Below the pieces are notes generated by a model that saw only the letters and a program-made list of their open reading frames with translations, was not told where the DNA came from and did no database searches. This document shows, one piece after another, positions 7,988 through 17,413 of a stretch of 35,789 nucleotides of DNA. Source of the DNA: Candidatus Methanoperedens sp. (GTDB taxonomy: Archaea > Halobacteriota > Methanosarcinia > Methanosarcinales > Methanoperedenaceae); assembly GCA_023249105.1 (NCBI GenBank), contig JAHFDG010000041.1:1-35789 (forward strand). Reading direction: 5' to 3'. Within the stretch, counting starts at the first letter, position 1. Each line of letters begins with the position of its first letter. The position numbers and the translations under genes were made by a program.

Positions 7988-10900
7988 ATGAATAATCCGG
8001 AAACCCTAAAATCCGAACTTATCAAAGCGCTTCAACAACTCGGTGTGCATGACCATCTTTGTTTGATTTATGAATCCCGTGAGGAACAGTTAGCTTCAGC
8101 CATACCATTCATAAAAATGGGATTGGAACGCAATGAACAATGCGTTTACATAGTTGATGAAAATACTGCACAGACTGTTTTAGACGCCATGCGTGCTGAA
8201 GGCATTGATACTGATTCTGCAGTCGAATCCGGCGCGTTAAAAGTGATTACAAAGCGTGAGGCATATTTAATGCGGGGATACTTTGATCCCGATTTAATGA
8301 TTCAGTTTCTGAAAGAGGGGGTAAATTCTGCTAAAAGGGCGGGTTTTAAAGCCCTCCGAGTTACGGGTGAAATGACGTGGGCTCTCGGGAGCGAAACAGG
8401 TGTAGAGCGTTTGGTTGAATACGAGGCAAAGTTGAATTATATTATCCCTGAATATGATATTTTAGCCATCTGCCAGTACAACCGCAACCGCTTCAAACCT
8501 GAGATTATCATCGACATAATTCGCACCCATCCACTGGTAATTTATGGCTCTATAGTGTGCAAAAACTTTTACTATGTCCCGCCGGATGAATTCCTGAAAC
8601 CGAAAGAACAGCAGATTTCTATGGAAGTGGCTAGGTTACTGAAAAATGTAATGGATTATGAACGTGCTGAGGAAAAGCTGCGTGAAGCATCGCAGTACAC
8701 CCGCAGTCTTATCGAGGTTAGCCTTGACCCGCTTGTAACAATTGGCAGGAACGGAAAAATCATGGATGTGAACCAGGCAACGGAACTTGCGACAGGTTTG
8801 CCCCGTGAGAAGCTTATAGGAAGCGATTTCTCGGATTATTTCACAGAACCCGATAAAGCAAGAGAAGGATACGGGCAGGTGTTCGAGAGGGGGTTTGTCA
8901 GGGATTACCCGCTTGCCATTCAGCATACATCAGGTAGAACAATGGACGTCCTCTATAATGCTGCCGTTTATAAAAATGAAGCCGGGGATGTGCAAGGCGT
9001 ATTTGCCGCAGCCAGGGATATAACAGAACGGAGGCGGGCAGAAGAGATGCGTTCCATGCTTGCATCCATCGTTGAATATTCTGAAGATGCCATAATCGGA
9101 AAGACTTTAGACGGCATAATCTTTAGCTGGAACCCTGGTGCAGAGAAAGTATATGGCTATTCTGCAAATGAGGTTATTGGCAAACCAGTCTCTATTCTTA
9201 TCCCGCCGGATCATTTTGATGAAATGCCAAAAATTCTTGAAAGAATAAAGCAGGGAGAGACAATAGAACATTATGAAGCAATACGGTTAAAGAAAGACGG
9301 ACGTCATATCGATATAGCTCTAACCGTATCTCCTATAAAGGATGCAGAAGGAAGGATAACAGGTGCTTCGACGATCGCTCATGACATTACAGAACATAAG
9401 AAAATAGAAAGGCAGTTACATGAAGCTTCATTATATGCCCGTAATCTTATCGAAACAAGCCTTGACCCTCTTGTGACCATAAGCCCTGAAGGTAAGATCA
9501 CGGATGTGAATAAAGCCACTGAATTAGTAACCGGAGATTCCCGTGAGAAGCTTATAGGCAGCGATTTCTCAGATTACTTCACCGAACCCGAAAAAGCAAG
9601 AGAGGGGTATGAGGAAGTATTCGAAAAAGGATTTGTAAAGGATTACCCGCTTGCTATCAGGCATGTCTCAGGCAGCATAACTGACGTTCTGTACAATGCT
9701 TCTGTGTACAGGGATGCTGCTGGCAATGTTGCAGGCGTATTTGCGGCAGCCAGGGATGTTACAGAACGAAAGCGGGCTGAAGAGAAGTTGCATGAAGCTT
9801 CATTATACACCCGCAGTCTCATCGAGGTAAGCCTTGACCCTCTGGTTACAATAAGCCCAGATGGAAAAATCACCGATGTAAATACGGCAACTGAGCAGGT
9901 TACCGGAGTTTCGCGTGAGCTGTTGGTAGGCAGCGATTTCTCTAACTACTTTACTGAGCCTGAGAAAGCAAAAGAGGGGTACAAACAGGTCTTCGAGAAA
10001 GGGTTTGTTAAAGATTATCCTCTGGCAATTCGCCACACATCAGGCAAAGTTACTGATGTGCTTTATAATGCATCGGTGTACAAGAACAAAGCGGGAGAAG
10101 TACTGGGTGTTTTTGCCGCAGCAAGGGACATTACCGAGCGCATGCGGGCTGAGGAGAAGTTGCTTGAAGCATCGCTGTACACCCGCAGTCTCATTGAGGT
10201 AAGTCTTGACCCGCTCGTTACTATCAGTAAAGACGGAAAGATTACCGATGTGAATACAGCTACCGAATCAGTAACCGGCGTTTCGCGTGAGAAGCTTATA
10301 GGAAGCGATTTCTCGGATTATTTCACAGAACCCGATAGAGCAAGAGAAGGATACAGGCAGGTATTCGAGAGGGGTTTTGTCAGGGATTACCCTCTTGCTA
10401 TCCGGCATGTCTCAGGCAGCACAGTAGATGTTCTTTACAACGCCGCTGTGTATAAGGACGCGGCAGGCAATGTTGCAGGCGTATTTGCCGCAGCCAGGGA
10501 TATCACAGAGCGTAAACGTTCTGAGGAAAAGCTGCGCGAGGCTTCGTTATATACCCGCAGTCTCATTGAGGTAAGTCTTGACCCGCTTGTAACAATTGGC
10601 AGGGAGGGAAAAATCATGGACGTGAACCAGGCAACGGAACTTGCGACAGGCTTGCCGCGTGAAAAGCTTATAGGAAGTGATTTCTCTGAATATTTCACAG
10701 AACCTGAAAAAGCAAGAGAAGGATACCAGCAGGTATTCGAGAAAGGGTTTGTAAAGAATTACCCGCTTGCCATCCGGCACGTTTCAGGCAGCACAGTAGA
10801 TGTTCTTTACAACGCCGCTGTGTATAAGGACGCGGCAGGCAATGTCACCGGCGTGTTTGCAGCAGCCAGAGATATTACAGAGCGAATGCGGGCTGAAGAA

Positions 10901-11596
10901 GCGCTGCGAAAGGCTCATAATGAACTGGAAATAAGGGTTAAGGAGCGAACATCAGAGCTGAGTTCATCCCTCCGGGAAAAAGAGACCCTATTAAAGGAAG
11001 TTCACCACAGAGTCAAAAATAATCTTCAGATCGTATCAAGCATCCTCCAACTCCAATCAACATATATGAAGGATGAAGATGCTATTGTGGCATTCAGAGA
11101 GGGACGCAACCGCGTCTATACACTGGCGCTCATACATGAGAAGCTGTATCGCTCTAAAGACCTTGCAAAGATTAATTTTGCAGAGTATATAGAAGAATTG
11201 ACGTCAAGCATTTATATCTCTTTTAGTGTCAACGCTGAACAGATAAAACTAAATATAAAAGTCGCAGATGTTTTCTTTGATATTAATACAGCCATACCCT
11301 GCGGTTTGATAATCAATGAACTTATCACAAATTCGATCAAACATGCGTTTCCTGAAGGAAAAAAGGGAGAGATCAATATTCTACTCCAGCCTGTAGAAGG
11401 CAAATTCGTTCTTATCATCAGCGATGATGGCGCAGGCTTTCCAAAAGACATGGATTTCAGGAACACCGAAACTCTTGGCTTGAAACTGGTGACGTCTTTG
11501 GCAAAACAACTCGACGGGACAATAGAGCTTGATAGAAGCGCTGGAACTAAATTTGAAATTACGTTCTCGGAAATGAAATATAAAGAAAGAGGATAA
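7988..11596 (+). CDS. MEDS domain, six PAS domains, HisKA_2/HATPase sensor histidine kinase
   Basis: A 1202-residue cytoplasmic kinase. Residues about 15-215 form an MEDS sensory domain (HDHLCLIYESREEQLASAIPF), known from methanogens and the DcmR regulator. Six PAS domains follow, starting at residues 233, 357, 479, 603, 727 and 851; five are near-copies with a 124-residue period and the second is unrelated. The kinase core has the HisKA_2 motif EVHHRVKNNLQ (H1006/H1007), the N-box NELITNSIKHAF, the G1 box SDDGAGF and GLKLVTSLA. Its short Shine-Dalgarno (GGGAG) overlaps the end of the receptor gene, and the next gene starts 3 bp after its stop. Kinases of this core type usually phosphorylate stand-alone REC proteins, and REC domains are encoded directly downstream. 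No membrane segment is present. Confidence 0.9.
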   Translation: MNNPETLKSELIKALQQLGVHDHLCLIYESREEQLASAIPFIKMGLERNEQCVYIVDENTAQTVLDAMRAEGIDTDSAVESGALKVITKREAYLMRGYFDPDLMIQFLKEGVNSAKRAGFKALRVTGEMTWALGSETGVERLVEYEAKLNYIIPEYDILAICQYNRNRFKPEIIIDIIRTHPLVIYGSIVCKNFYYVPPDEFLKPKEQQISMEVARLLKNVMDYERAEEKLREASQYTRSLIEVSLDPLVTIGRNGKIMDVNQATELATGLPREKLIGSDFSDYFTEPDKAREGYGQVFERGFVRDYPLAIQHTSGRTMDVLYNAAVYKNEAGDVQGVFAAARDITERRRAEEMRSMLASIVEYSEDAIIGKTLDGIIFSWNPGAEKVYGYSANEVIGKPVSILIPPDHFDEMPKILERIKQGETIEHYEAIRLKKDGRHIDIALTVSPIKDAEGRITGASTIAHDITEHKKIERQLHEASLYARNLIETSLDPLVTISPEGKITDVNKATELVTGDSREKLIGSDFSDYFTEPEKAREGYEEVFEKGFVKDYPLAIRHVSGSITDVLYNASVYRDAAGNVAGVFAAARDVTERKRAEEKLHEASLYTRSLIEVSLDPLVTISPDGKITDVNTATEQVTGVSRELLVGSDFSNYFTEPEKAKEGYKQVFEKGFVKDYPLAIRHTSGKVTDVLYNASVYKNKAGEVLGVFAAARDITERMRAEEKLLEASLYTRSLIEVSLDPLVTISKDGKITDVNTATESVTGVSREKLIGSDFSDYFTEPDRAREGYRQVFERGFVRDYPLAIRHVSGSTVDVLYNAAVYKDAAGNVAGVFAAARDITERKRSEEKLREASLYTRSLIEVSLDPLVTIGREGKIMDVNQATELATGLPREKLIGSDFSEYFTEPEKAREGYQQVFEKGFVKNYPLAIRHVSGSTVDVLYNAAVYKDAAGNVTGVFAAARDITERMRAEEALRKAHNELEIRVKERTSELSSSLREKETLLKEVHHRVKNNLQIVSSILQLQSTYMKDEDAIVAFREGRNRVYTLALIHEKLYRSKDLAKINFAEYIEELTSSIYISFSVNAEQIKLNIKVADVFFDINTAIPCGLIINELITNSIKHAFPEGKKGEINILLQPVEGKFVLIISDDGAGFPKDMDFRNTETLGLKLVTSLAKQLDGTIELDRSAGTKFEITFSEMKYKERG
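9422..10909 (+). repeat. Four tandem 372-bp PAS-coding repeats (a fifth copy at 8684-9055)
   Basis: Within the MEDS kinase gene, units begin at 9422, 9794, 10166 and 10538, exactly 372 bp apart. A further unit at 8684-9055 is separated from them by a divergent 366-bp PAS. Each unit encodes EAS.Y.R.LIE..LDPLVTI through VFAAARDITER. DNA identity is high and patchy: units 5 and 6 share a run of more than 50 identical bases in the second half (from about 10417 and 10789), whereas unit 1 is closest to unit 6 in the first third and to unit 5 in the middle. Confidence 0.9.
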
Positions 11597-11599
11597 AGC

Positions 11600-13600
11600 A
11601 TGACTAAGAAAATTCTGATCGTGGAAGATGAAAGTATAGTTGCGCTGCATATAGAAAATAGCCTGAAAACCCTTGGATATACGGTTTCTGGTATAGCTTC
11701 ATCCGGTGAAGAAGCCATTGAAAAGGCTGGAAACACTCACCCTGATTTAGTGCTTATGGACATTGTGTTAAAGGGTGAAATAGACGGCATTGGAGCGGCT
11801 GAACATATCAGAGACCATTTCGATATCCCTGTGGTTTATCTTACAGCTTTTGGAGATGAAAATACATTGCAGAGAGCCAAGGTAACAGAGCCATTTGGAT
11901 ATATACTCAAACCGTTCAAAGAAAGAGAATTGTATATTGCAATCGAGATTGCTCTCTACAAGCATGAGACGGAAAGCAAATTAAAGAGGATAGAGCGGTG
12001 GCTTGCCACCACACTTAAAAGCATAGGCGATGCCGTCATTGCCACTGATACACAGGGGCGCATAAATTTCATGAATCCTGTAGCTGAGTTACTGACTGGC
12101 TGGAAGCAGGAAGAGGCAGTGGGTAAAAATTTGACAGAGGTATATAATATTTTAGATGAAGAAACACGTAAACAAACAAAAGACCCTGTTGCCAAGATAA
12201 TGGAAGAGGGCATTGTTATTGGCATGGAGCATCGTACCGTATTGATCAGCAGGGATGGAAAGGAATTCCCGATTGATGACAGCGGGGCGCCCATCAGGAA
12301 TGAAAAAGGAGGGGTATCGGGCGCTGTCTTTATTTTCAGGGACATCAGCGAGCGAAAGCGGGCTGAGGATGAATTGCAGAAAGCATCACAGCAGTGGTTT
12401 GCCACTTTTAATGCTATTGGAGATAGTGTTTGTCTTCTTGACCTGAACGGAAAGATACTGCGATGCAACGATGCCATGAGCAGACTTCTTGGAAAGCCAT
12501 CAGATGATATCATCGGCAGTACCTGCTGGGAACTTATTCATGGCACATCAAAGCCCGAAGGATGCCTAATCGCACGCATGCGGGAGACTCGCTGCAGGGA
12601 AACATTAGAACTGCAAGTAGGTAATAAATGGTTCCATATTTCAGCAGATCCGCTTCTGGATGATGCAGGCAATCTCATCGGCGGCGTTCATATAATGTCC
12701 GATATTACCGGGCGAAAGCATGCCGAAGAGGAGTTGCACAGGCACCGCGATCATCTCGAAGAACTGGTCAAAGAGCGCACAGCCGAACTTGAAAAGACGA
12801 AGAAGGAACTTCTGGAAAACCAGACGGCTCTTCTAAATATTGTTGATGACCTGAACAGAACAACAGAAGAACTCCACAACGCAAACATCCGCCTCAAAGA
12901 TCTTGACCGCATGAAATCCCTGTTCATAGCAAGCACAAGCCATGAACTGCGCACACCCTTAAACTCCATCATAGGTTTCTCAAGCATCATGCTTGAAGGC
13001 TGGTCAGGCAAGCTTACAACTGAGCAGAAAGAACAAATACAGCTTATTCACAACTCAGGACAGCAACTGCTTGCGCTCATAAACGATGTCATCGACATAT
13101 CCAAGATAGAGGCTGGAAAAATCGATGTATATTCCACCGAATTCAGGCTCAAAGAAGTGGTGAATGAGGCCGTGGCTACGCTCAGGAGAGACATTGATGA
13201 GAAAGGGCTCGCATTGTCTGTGGACGTTCCCGATATTATCATGCACACAGACAGGCGAAGGCTGCTCCAGTGCCTCCTCAACTACTTCTCAAACGCGGTG
13301 AAATTCACCGAAAAAGGTTCTATCGCTCTCACAGCAAAAAGTATTAACAACATGATAGACATATCAATTACTGATACAGGTATCGGTATGAGGGAGAAGG
13401 ACATTGCGAAGCTATTTGAGCCGTTTGTGAGACTGGAATCACCGATTTCGGCACAGGTTGGCGGAACCGGTCTTGGCTTGTACCTGACAAAAAAACTTGT
13501 GGAGGAAGTGCTTGGAGGAACTGTGTGTGTGAAAAGCGTGTACGGCAAAGGCAGCACGTTCTCGCTGCGTATTCCTGTGAAAATGGAGGCTAAAACATGA
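11600..13600 (+). CDS. Hybrid sensor: REC, two PAS, HisKA, HATPase_c histidine kinase
   Basis: A 666-residue cytoplasmic protein. The N-terminal receiver domain (about 4-120) has the acidic pocket VEDE and the phosphoacceptor D54 in LVLMDIVLKG. PAS domains lie at about 131-252 and 265-372, then a coiled coil (RTAELEKTKKELLE) leads into HisKA with H448 in STSHELRTPLNSIIGF and an HATPase_c domain with NYFSNAVKFTEKG, DTGIGM and GGTGLGLYL. All catalytic boxes are intact. A receiver placed in front of a kinase suits a middle step of a phosphorelay, accepting phosphate from the MEDS kinase encoded just upstream (3-bp gap). Its stop overlaps the next start by 4 bp (ATGA), a sign of translational coupling. 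Confidence 0.9.
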   Translation: MTKKILIVEDESIVALHIENSLKTLGYTVSGIASSGEEAIEKAGNTHPDLVLMDIVLKGEIDGIGAAEHIRDHFDIPVVYLTAFGDENTLQRAKVTEPFGYILKPFKERELYIAIEIALYKHETESKLKRIERWLATTLKSIGDAVIATDTQGRINFMNPVAELLTGWKQEEAVGKNLTEVYNILDEETRKQTKDPVAKIMEEGIVIGMEHRTVLISRDGKEFPIDDSGAPIRNEKGGVSGAVFIFRDISERKRAEDELQKASQQWFATFNAIGDSVCLLDLNGKILRCNDAMSRLLGKPSDDIIGSTCWELIHGTSKPEGCLIARMRETRCRETLELQVGNKWFHISADPLLDDAGNLIGGVHIMSDITGRKHAEEELHRHRDHLEELVKERTAELEKTKKELLENQTALLNIVDDLNRTTEELHNANIRLKDLDRMKSLFIASTSHELRTPLNSIIGFSSIMLEGWSGKLTTEQKEQIQLIHNSGQQLLALINDVIDISKIEAGKIDVYSTEFRLKEVVNEAVATLRRDIDEKGLALSVDVPDIIMHTDRRRLLQCLLNYFSNAVKFTEKGSIALTAKSINNMIDISITDTGIGMREKDIAKLFEPFVRLESPISAQVGGTGLGLYLTKKLVEEVLGGTVCVKSVYGKGSTFSLRIPVKMEAKT

Positions 13601-13992
13601 AAGTGCTTGTGGTAGAGGACAATGCCGTCAATATGAAGCTGTTAAAACTTGTATTGAAAAGGTACGGGCATGAAGCGCTCGAAGCCCTAACAGGCGGCGA
13701 AGCTGTAGCGAAGGCGGAATCAGAAAAACCAGACCTTATCCTTATGGACATCCAGCTTCCAGACATGGACGGGCTTGAGGCTACGAGGCGCATACGCAAG
13801 CTTCCCTCCATGAAAACCGTGCCCATCATAGCCATAACTTCTTACGCAATGGCAGGCGACAGGGAAAAGATTATTGAAGCGGGATGCAACGGGTATTTTG
13901 AAAAGCCAATCAATCCTCTAACTATCATGGGTGAAATCGATAAAATCATAAAGGGAAGTGTAAAGAATGAAAGTTCTGGTAGTGGACGATAA
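13597..13992 (+). CDS. Stand-alone receiver (CheY/DivK-like REC) protein
   Basis: This 131-residue protein is a single receiver domain: VEDN acidic pair, phosphoacceptor D51 in [13 protein letters not shown], the conserved Thr/Ser in IIAITSYAM, and the lysine in YFEKPINP. There is no output domain, so it acts as a phosphate shuttle or by protein contact. It starts inside the stop codon of the upstream kinase (ATGA) and its last 26 bp overlap the following REC kinase gene, so all three are translationally coupled. The serine/glycine-rich tail (NESSGSGR) is coded by the overlap and is probably functionally neutral. Confidence 0.9.
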   Translation: MKVLVVEDNAVNMKLLKLVLKRYGHEALEALTGGEAVAKAESEKPDLILMDIQLPDMDGLEATRRIRKLPSMKTVPIIAITSYAMAGDREKIIEAGCNGYFEKPINPLTIMGEIDKIIKGSVKNESSGSGR

Positions 13993-15181
13993 TACAAACG
14001 ACAGGCTGCTTCTATCGAGGATGCTTGCCTCTAAAAACTATGAGGTTACTGAAGCGAATAACGGTTTAGAAGCATTGGAGCGTGTGAAAGTATCAAAACC
14101 CGACCTGATAATATCAGATATCATGATGCCTGGGATGGACGGGTTCACTTTGCTTCGGGAACTAAAGAAGAACGAAATGACAAAGGACATCCCTTTGGTG
14201 TTTTATTCCGCGCACTTTGAGAGCGAAAAGGACAGGGAGCTGGCGGTGAATCTGGGGGCGTCGCGATACATCGTTAAACCGACACAAATGAAATCCCTGT
14301 TGCAGGAAATAGAAACCGTTCTGAGAGAATATGAAGCGGGAAAGATAAAATACGAAGAATCATTAATCGGAACAGAGGAAGAATACTTAAAACAGTACAG
14401 CGAGCGCATTGTAAGCAAGCTTGATGAGAAAATCGTACAGCTTGAAAAGGAGATAGTAGAGCGCAAGCGGGCTGAGGATGGGTTAAAGCAAGCCCTGACA
14501 GCGTTAGCCCGTTCCAGCGCAGAATTAGAACAATTCGTGCATCTGGGCTCGCGTGATTTGCAGCAGCCGCTAAAAACTGTACTTGGCAACCTGGAATTGA
14601 TATGCCAGCGCAACTGTGGCAAGTTCGATAAGGGGGATGATGAATTATTTACAAATACCATAGATGCCGTCGCCCGGATGCAAAAACGAAATAACGACCT
14701 GATAGCATATTCGCGCGTGGGCACACGCTTTGAGACTATCGACTGCAACATTATATTGAACTGTGCGCTCGATCATCTCAAGACAGCCATAAAGAAAAGC
14801 GGCGCAGTGGTAACTCATGACCCGCTGCCGATAGTGTCGGCTGACAAACAGCAGCTTGTCCAGTTATTCCATAACCTGATAGATAATTCCATCAGGTTCA
14901 AAAGTAAAGAGCAGCCGCGCGTTCATATCGCCGCTGTACAAAAGGGAAATGAATGGTTGTTCTCGGTGCGCGATAACGGCGCTGGAATAGACCCGCTGTA
15001 CCACGATCGCATCTTTCTTATCTCACAGCGCATTTATGGCAATGGGAGCCAGAGCACCGGTATGGGTCTTGCGATATGCAAGAAAATCGTGGAACGCCAC
15101 GGCGGCAGGATATGGGTGGAATCGCAGCTTGGAAAGGGTTCTACGTTCTTCTTCACGCTCCCTGCAGGTGAACAGCCATGA
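13967..15181 (+). CDS. REC, coiled coil, histidine kinase-like protein with Arg in place of the phosphoacceptor His
   Basis: A 404-residue protein: receiver at about 2-118 (D51 in [14 protein letters not shown] in YIVKPT), coiled coil at about 135-175 ([14 protein letters not shown]), a dimerisation helix pair, and an HATPase_c domain ([38 protein letters not shown]). The dimerisation helix normally carries a His in ASHDLQEPL; here it reads [10 protein letters not shown], with R196 coded by CGT where a His would be CAT. The ATPase boxes look intact, so the protein may bind ATP but should not autophosphorylate at the usual site. Start ATG has GGGAAGTG upstream. Its receiver and coil closely resemble those of the next gene, indicating a duplication. 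Confidence 0.88.
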   Translation: MKVLVVDDNTNDRLLLSRMLASKNYEVTEANNGLEALERVKVSKPDLIISDIMMPGMDGFTLLRELKKNEMTKDIPLVFYSAHFESEKDRELAVNLGASRYIVKPTQMKSLLQEIETVLREYEAGKIKYEESLIGTEEEYLKQYSERIVSKLDEKIVQLEKEIVERKRAEDGLKQALTALARSSAELEQFVHLGSRDLQQPLKTVLGNLELICQRNCGKFDKGDDELFTNTIDAVARMQKRNNDLIAYSRVGTRFETIDCNIILNCALDHLKTAIKKSGAVVTHDPLPIVSADKQQLVQLFHNLIDNSIRFKSKEQPRVHIAAVQKGNEWLFSVRDNGAGIDPLYHDRIFLISQRIYGNGSQSTGMGLAICKKIVERHGGRIWVESQLGKGSTFFFTLPAGEQP

Positions 15182-15197
15182 TTTTGGAGAGGCTGCT

Positions 15198-17201
15198 ATG
15201 AAAGTGCTGGTCGTTGATGATAAGAAAAACGACCGGAGGCTTCTATGTAAGCTATTAACCTCAAATGACTATGAGGTTGCGGAGGCGTCCAATGGTATTG
15301 AGGCGCTGGCATGCGTAAAAGCATCAAAGCCCAACCTGATAATATCCGATATCATGATGCCGGGGATGGATGGGTTCACGCTGCTTCGGGAACTCAAAAA
15401 ATATGAGGCTTCAAAAGACATCCCGCTTGTGTTTTATACTGCATATTATGTGAGTGAAAAAGATAAGGAACTGGCTGCAAAGCTTGGTGCTTCCAGATAC
15501 ATTATCAAACCGGCAGAACCCTTAGACCTGATAGAAGAAATAGCTGCCGTGCTCAGTGAATGTGAAGCGGGATTAATAAAACCCACCAAATCCCTCATCG
15601 ATACCGAGGAGGAGTATTTAAAACAGTACAGTGAGCGCATTTTCCATAAGCTTGAGGAGCAGGTCATCGAGCTTGAGCAGGAAATAACCGAGCGCAAAAA
15701 GGCAGAGGAACAAATCGTAGAGCAAAAAGATTTCCTGAAAAATATATTTGAATCTCTCACACATCCGTTTTATGTCATAGACGCCAGCGACTACGCCATT
15801 ATAATGGCGAACCCGGCTGCCAGCCTGGGTCAGCTTAAAGAAAGTTCAAAGTGTTACGCGCTTACTCACGGGCGTAATAAACCGTGTTCAGGCGAACATA
15901 CCTGTCCCCTGGAAGAAGTGAAGAAGACCAAAAAACCTACAACTGTAGAGCATATTCATTATGACAAAGATGGCAATGCAAGGACTGTTGAAGTGCACGG
16001 TTATCCCATTTTTGATAAGGAAGGTAATGTCGTCCAGATGATAGAATATTGCCTGGACATCACGGAGCACAAAAAAGCAGAGAAAGAAATTAACCTTCTG
16101 GCTTCAATTGTTAAAAATATTCCAGAGTCCGTCTGCACTATTGGCCTGGATGGAAACATAGTTACATGGAACGAAGGCGCTGAAAAGATGCTGGGCCACA
16201 AGAAGGAAGAAATCATTGGAAAGCCCATAACCATCACAATTCCAAAACTATTGGCACAGAAAGAATTTGATCACTGCCTCAGTATTTTAAATACGGAAGG
16301 ATTTTTCACAGGCTATGAATCAGTAAGGCTCACAAAACATGGAAGAATAATACCTGTGGAAATTACGGCAGTGGCGCTGAAGGATGAAAAACAGAATATT
16401 ACAGGTTATACTTCTATAATAAGGGACATCACGGAACGTAAGAAAGCAGAAGAGACACGCCTTGAGAACCTGCGCCTTGAGGCTGCGGACAAAGCCAAAA
16501 GCGAGTTTTTAGCCAATATGAGCCACGAACTTCGAACGCCGTTGAATGCAATCCTTGGTTTTTCGGAATTAATGAAGCAGGGGGTGACTGGAAAAATGAC
16601 TGAAAAACAGGAACATTTCATAGATAATATTAATTCAAGCGGGACGTTCCTTCTCAGCCTTATCAATGATATTCTTGACTTAAGCAAAATAGAAGCAGGG
16701 AAAGTCGAGCTTGTCATTGAGAAGGCATCCGTGCCTGTTACTATAAATGAGACGCTTGCCCTCATAAAAGAAAAAGCCACAATTCATAACGTGCTCCTTA
16801 AAACAGAATTAGACCCTGCACTTCCGTACATAGAAGCAGATAAGCAGAGGTTCAAGCAGATTCTATATAACCTGTTAAGCAACGCTGTGAAATTCAGCAA
16901 GAAAGAAGGGGGAACAGTTATAATAGCCGCGAAAAAAGAAGGCGACATGGCTAAGTTCTCGGTTTCTGATACAGGTATAGGGATTAAGGAGGAAAATATG
17001 GGAAAACTCTTCCATAAGTTCGAACAGCTCGAACCTGAAATTGGGGCCAAATACGGGGGCACAGGGCTTGGACTTGCCATTTCAAAGCAGCTTGTGGAGC
17101 AGCACGGGGGTAAAATGTGGGCAGAGAGCAGGTATGGCGAGGGAAGCACCTTTACATTTTTACTCCCAATTGAAGCGAAGAAGACAAAGGAAAATAAATG
17201 A
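15198..17201 (+). CDS. Hybrid sensor: REC, coiled coil, two PAS, HisKA, HATPase_c histidine kinase
   Basis: A 667-residue cytoplasmic kinase. Receiver at about 2-118 with D51 in [13 protein letters not shown]; coiled coil at about 130-180; PAS 1 at about 178-290 containing a cysteine group (C in KCYALTHGRNKPC and EHTCPLEEV) that could bind metal or respond to redox; PAS 2 at about 300-420; HisKA with H443 in NMSHELRTPLNAILGF; HATPase_c with YNLLSNAVKFSK, DTGIGI and GGTGLGLAIS. ATG 15198 was chosen because GGAGAGG precedes it and the receiver starts there, although the frame is open upstream. It follows the previous gene by 16 bp and shares its receiver-coil module, including [12 protein letters not shown]. 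It is the last gene of the cluster. Confidence 0.9.
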   Translation: MKVLVVDDKKNDRRLLCKLLTSNDYEVAEASNGIEALACVKASKPNLIISDIMMPGMDGFTLLRELKKYEASKDIPLVFYTAYYVSEKDKELAAKLGASRYIIKPAEPLDLIEEIAAVLSECEAGLIKPTKSLIDTEEEYLKQYSERIFHKLEEQVIELEQEITERKKAEEQIVEQKDFLKNIFESLTHPFYVIDASDYAIIMANPAASLGQLKESSKCYALTHGRNKPCSGEHTCPLEEVKKTKKPTTVEHIHYDKDGNARTVEVHGYPIFDKEGNVVQMIEYCLDITEHKKAEKEINLLASIVKNIPESVCTIGLDGNIVTWNEGAEKMLGHKKEEIIGKPITITIPKLLAQKEFDHCLSILNTEGFFTGYESVRLTKHGRIIPVEITAVALKDEKQNITGYTSIIRDITERKKAEETRLENLRLEAADKAKSEFLANMSHELRTPLNAILGFSELMKQGVTGKMTEKQEHFIDNINSSGTFLLSLINDILDLSKIEAGKVELVIEKASVPVTINETLALIKEKATIHNVLLKTELDPALPYIEADKQRFKQILYNLLSNAVKFSKKEGGTVIIAAKKEGDMAKFSVSDTGIGIKEENMGKLFHKFEQLEPEIGAKYGGTGLGLAISKQLVEQHGGKMWAESRYGEGSTFTFLLPIEAKKTKENK

Positions 17202-17263
17202 AAAAAATTGGATATATTATTTTTCCGTGTCCCCAGGGCATCTGATTCATACTAAAAACAATA

Positions 17264-17337
17264 AGCCGTCGGAGGGATTTGAACCCTCGATCTGCTGATT
17301 ACGAATCAGCCGCTTTACCGAGCTAAGCCACGACGGC
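17264..17337 (-). tRNA. tRNA-Thr (anticodon CGT)
   Basis: The reverse complement folds as a full cloverleaf: acceptor arms GCCGTCG / CGACGGC, D arm GCTTAGCTCGGTAAAGC, anticodon stem GCTGA / TCAGC with loop TTCGTAA (anticodon CGT, reading ACG), and T arm GAGGG-TTCAAAT-CCCTC. With the unpaired U discriminator, as expected for archaeal tRNA-Thr, it is 74 nt. CCA is not encoded and no intron is present. It lies on the strand opposite to the signalling genes, in the gap before the A24 peptidase. Confidence 0.95.
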
Positions 17338-17413
17338 GTGATGACGTATAACGGTATTTTTCTCTAAATAGCTATCGCATTATTTTTAAAGGAGATAAAA
17401 CAATTAAAAGGAT

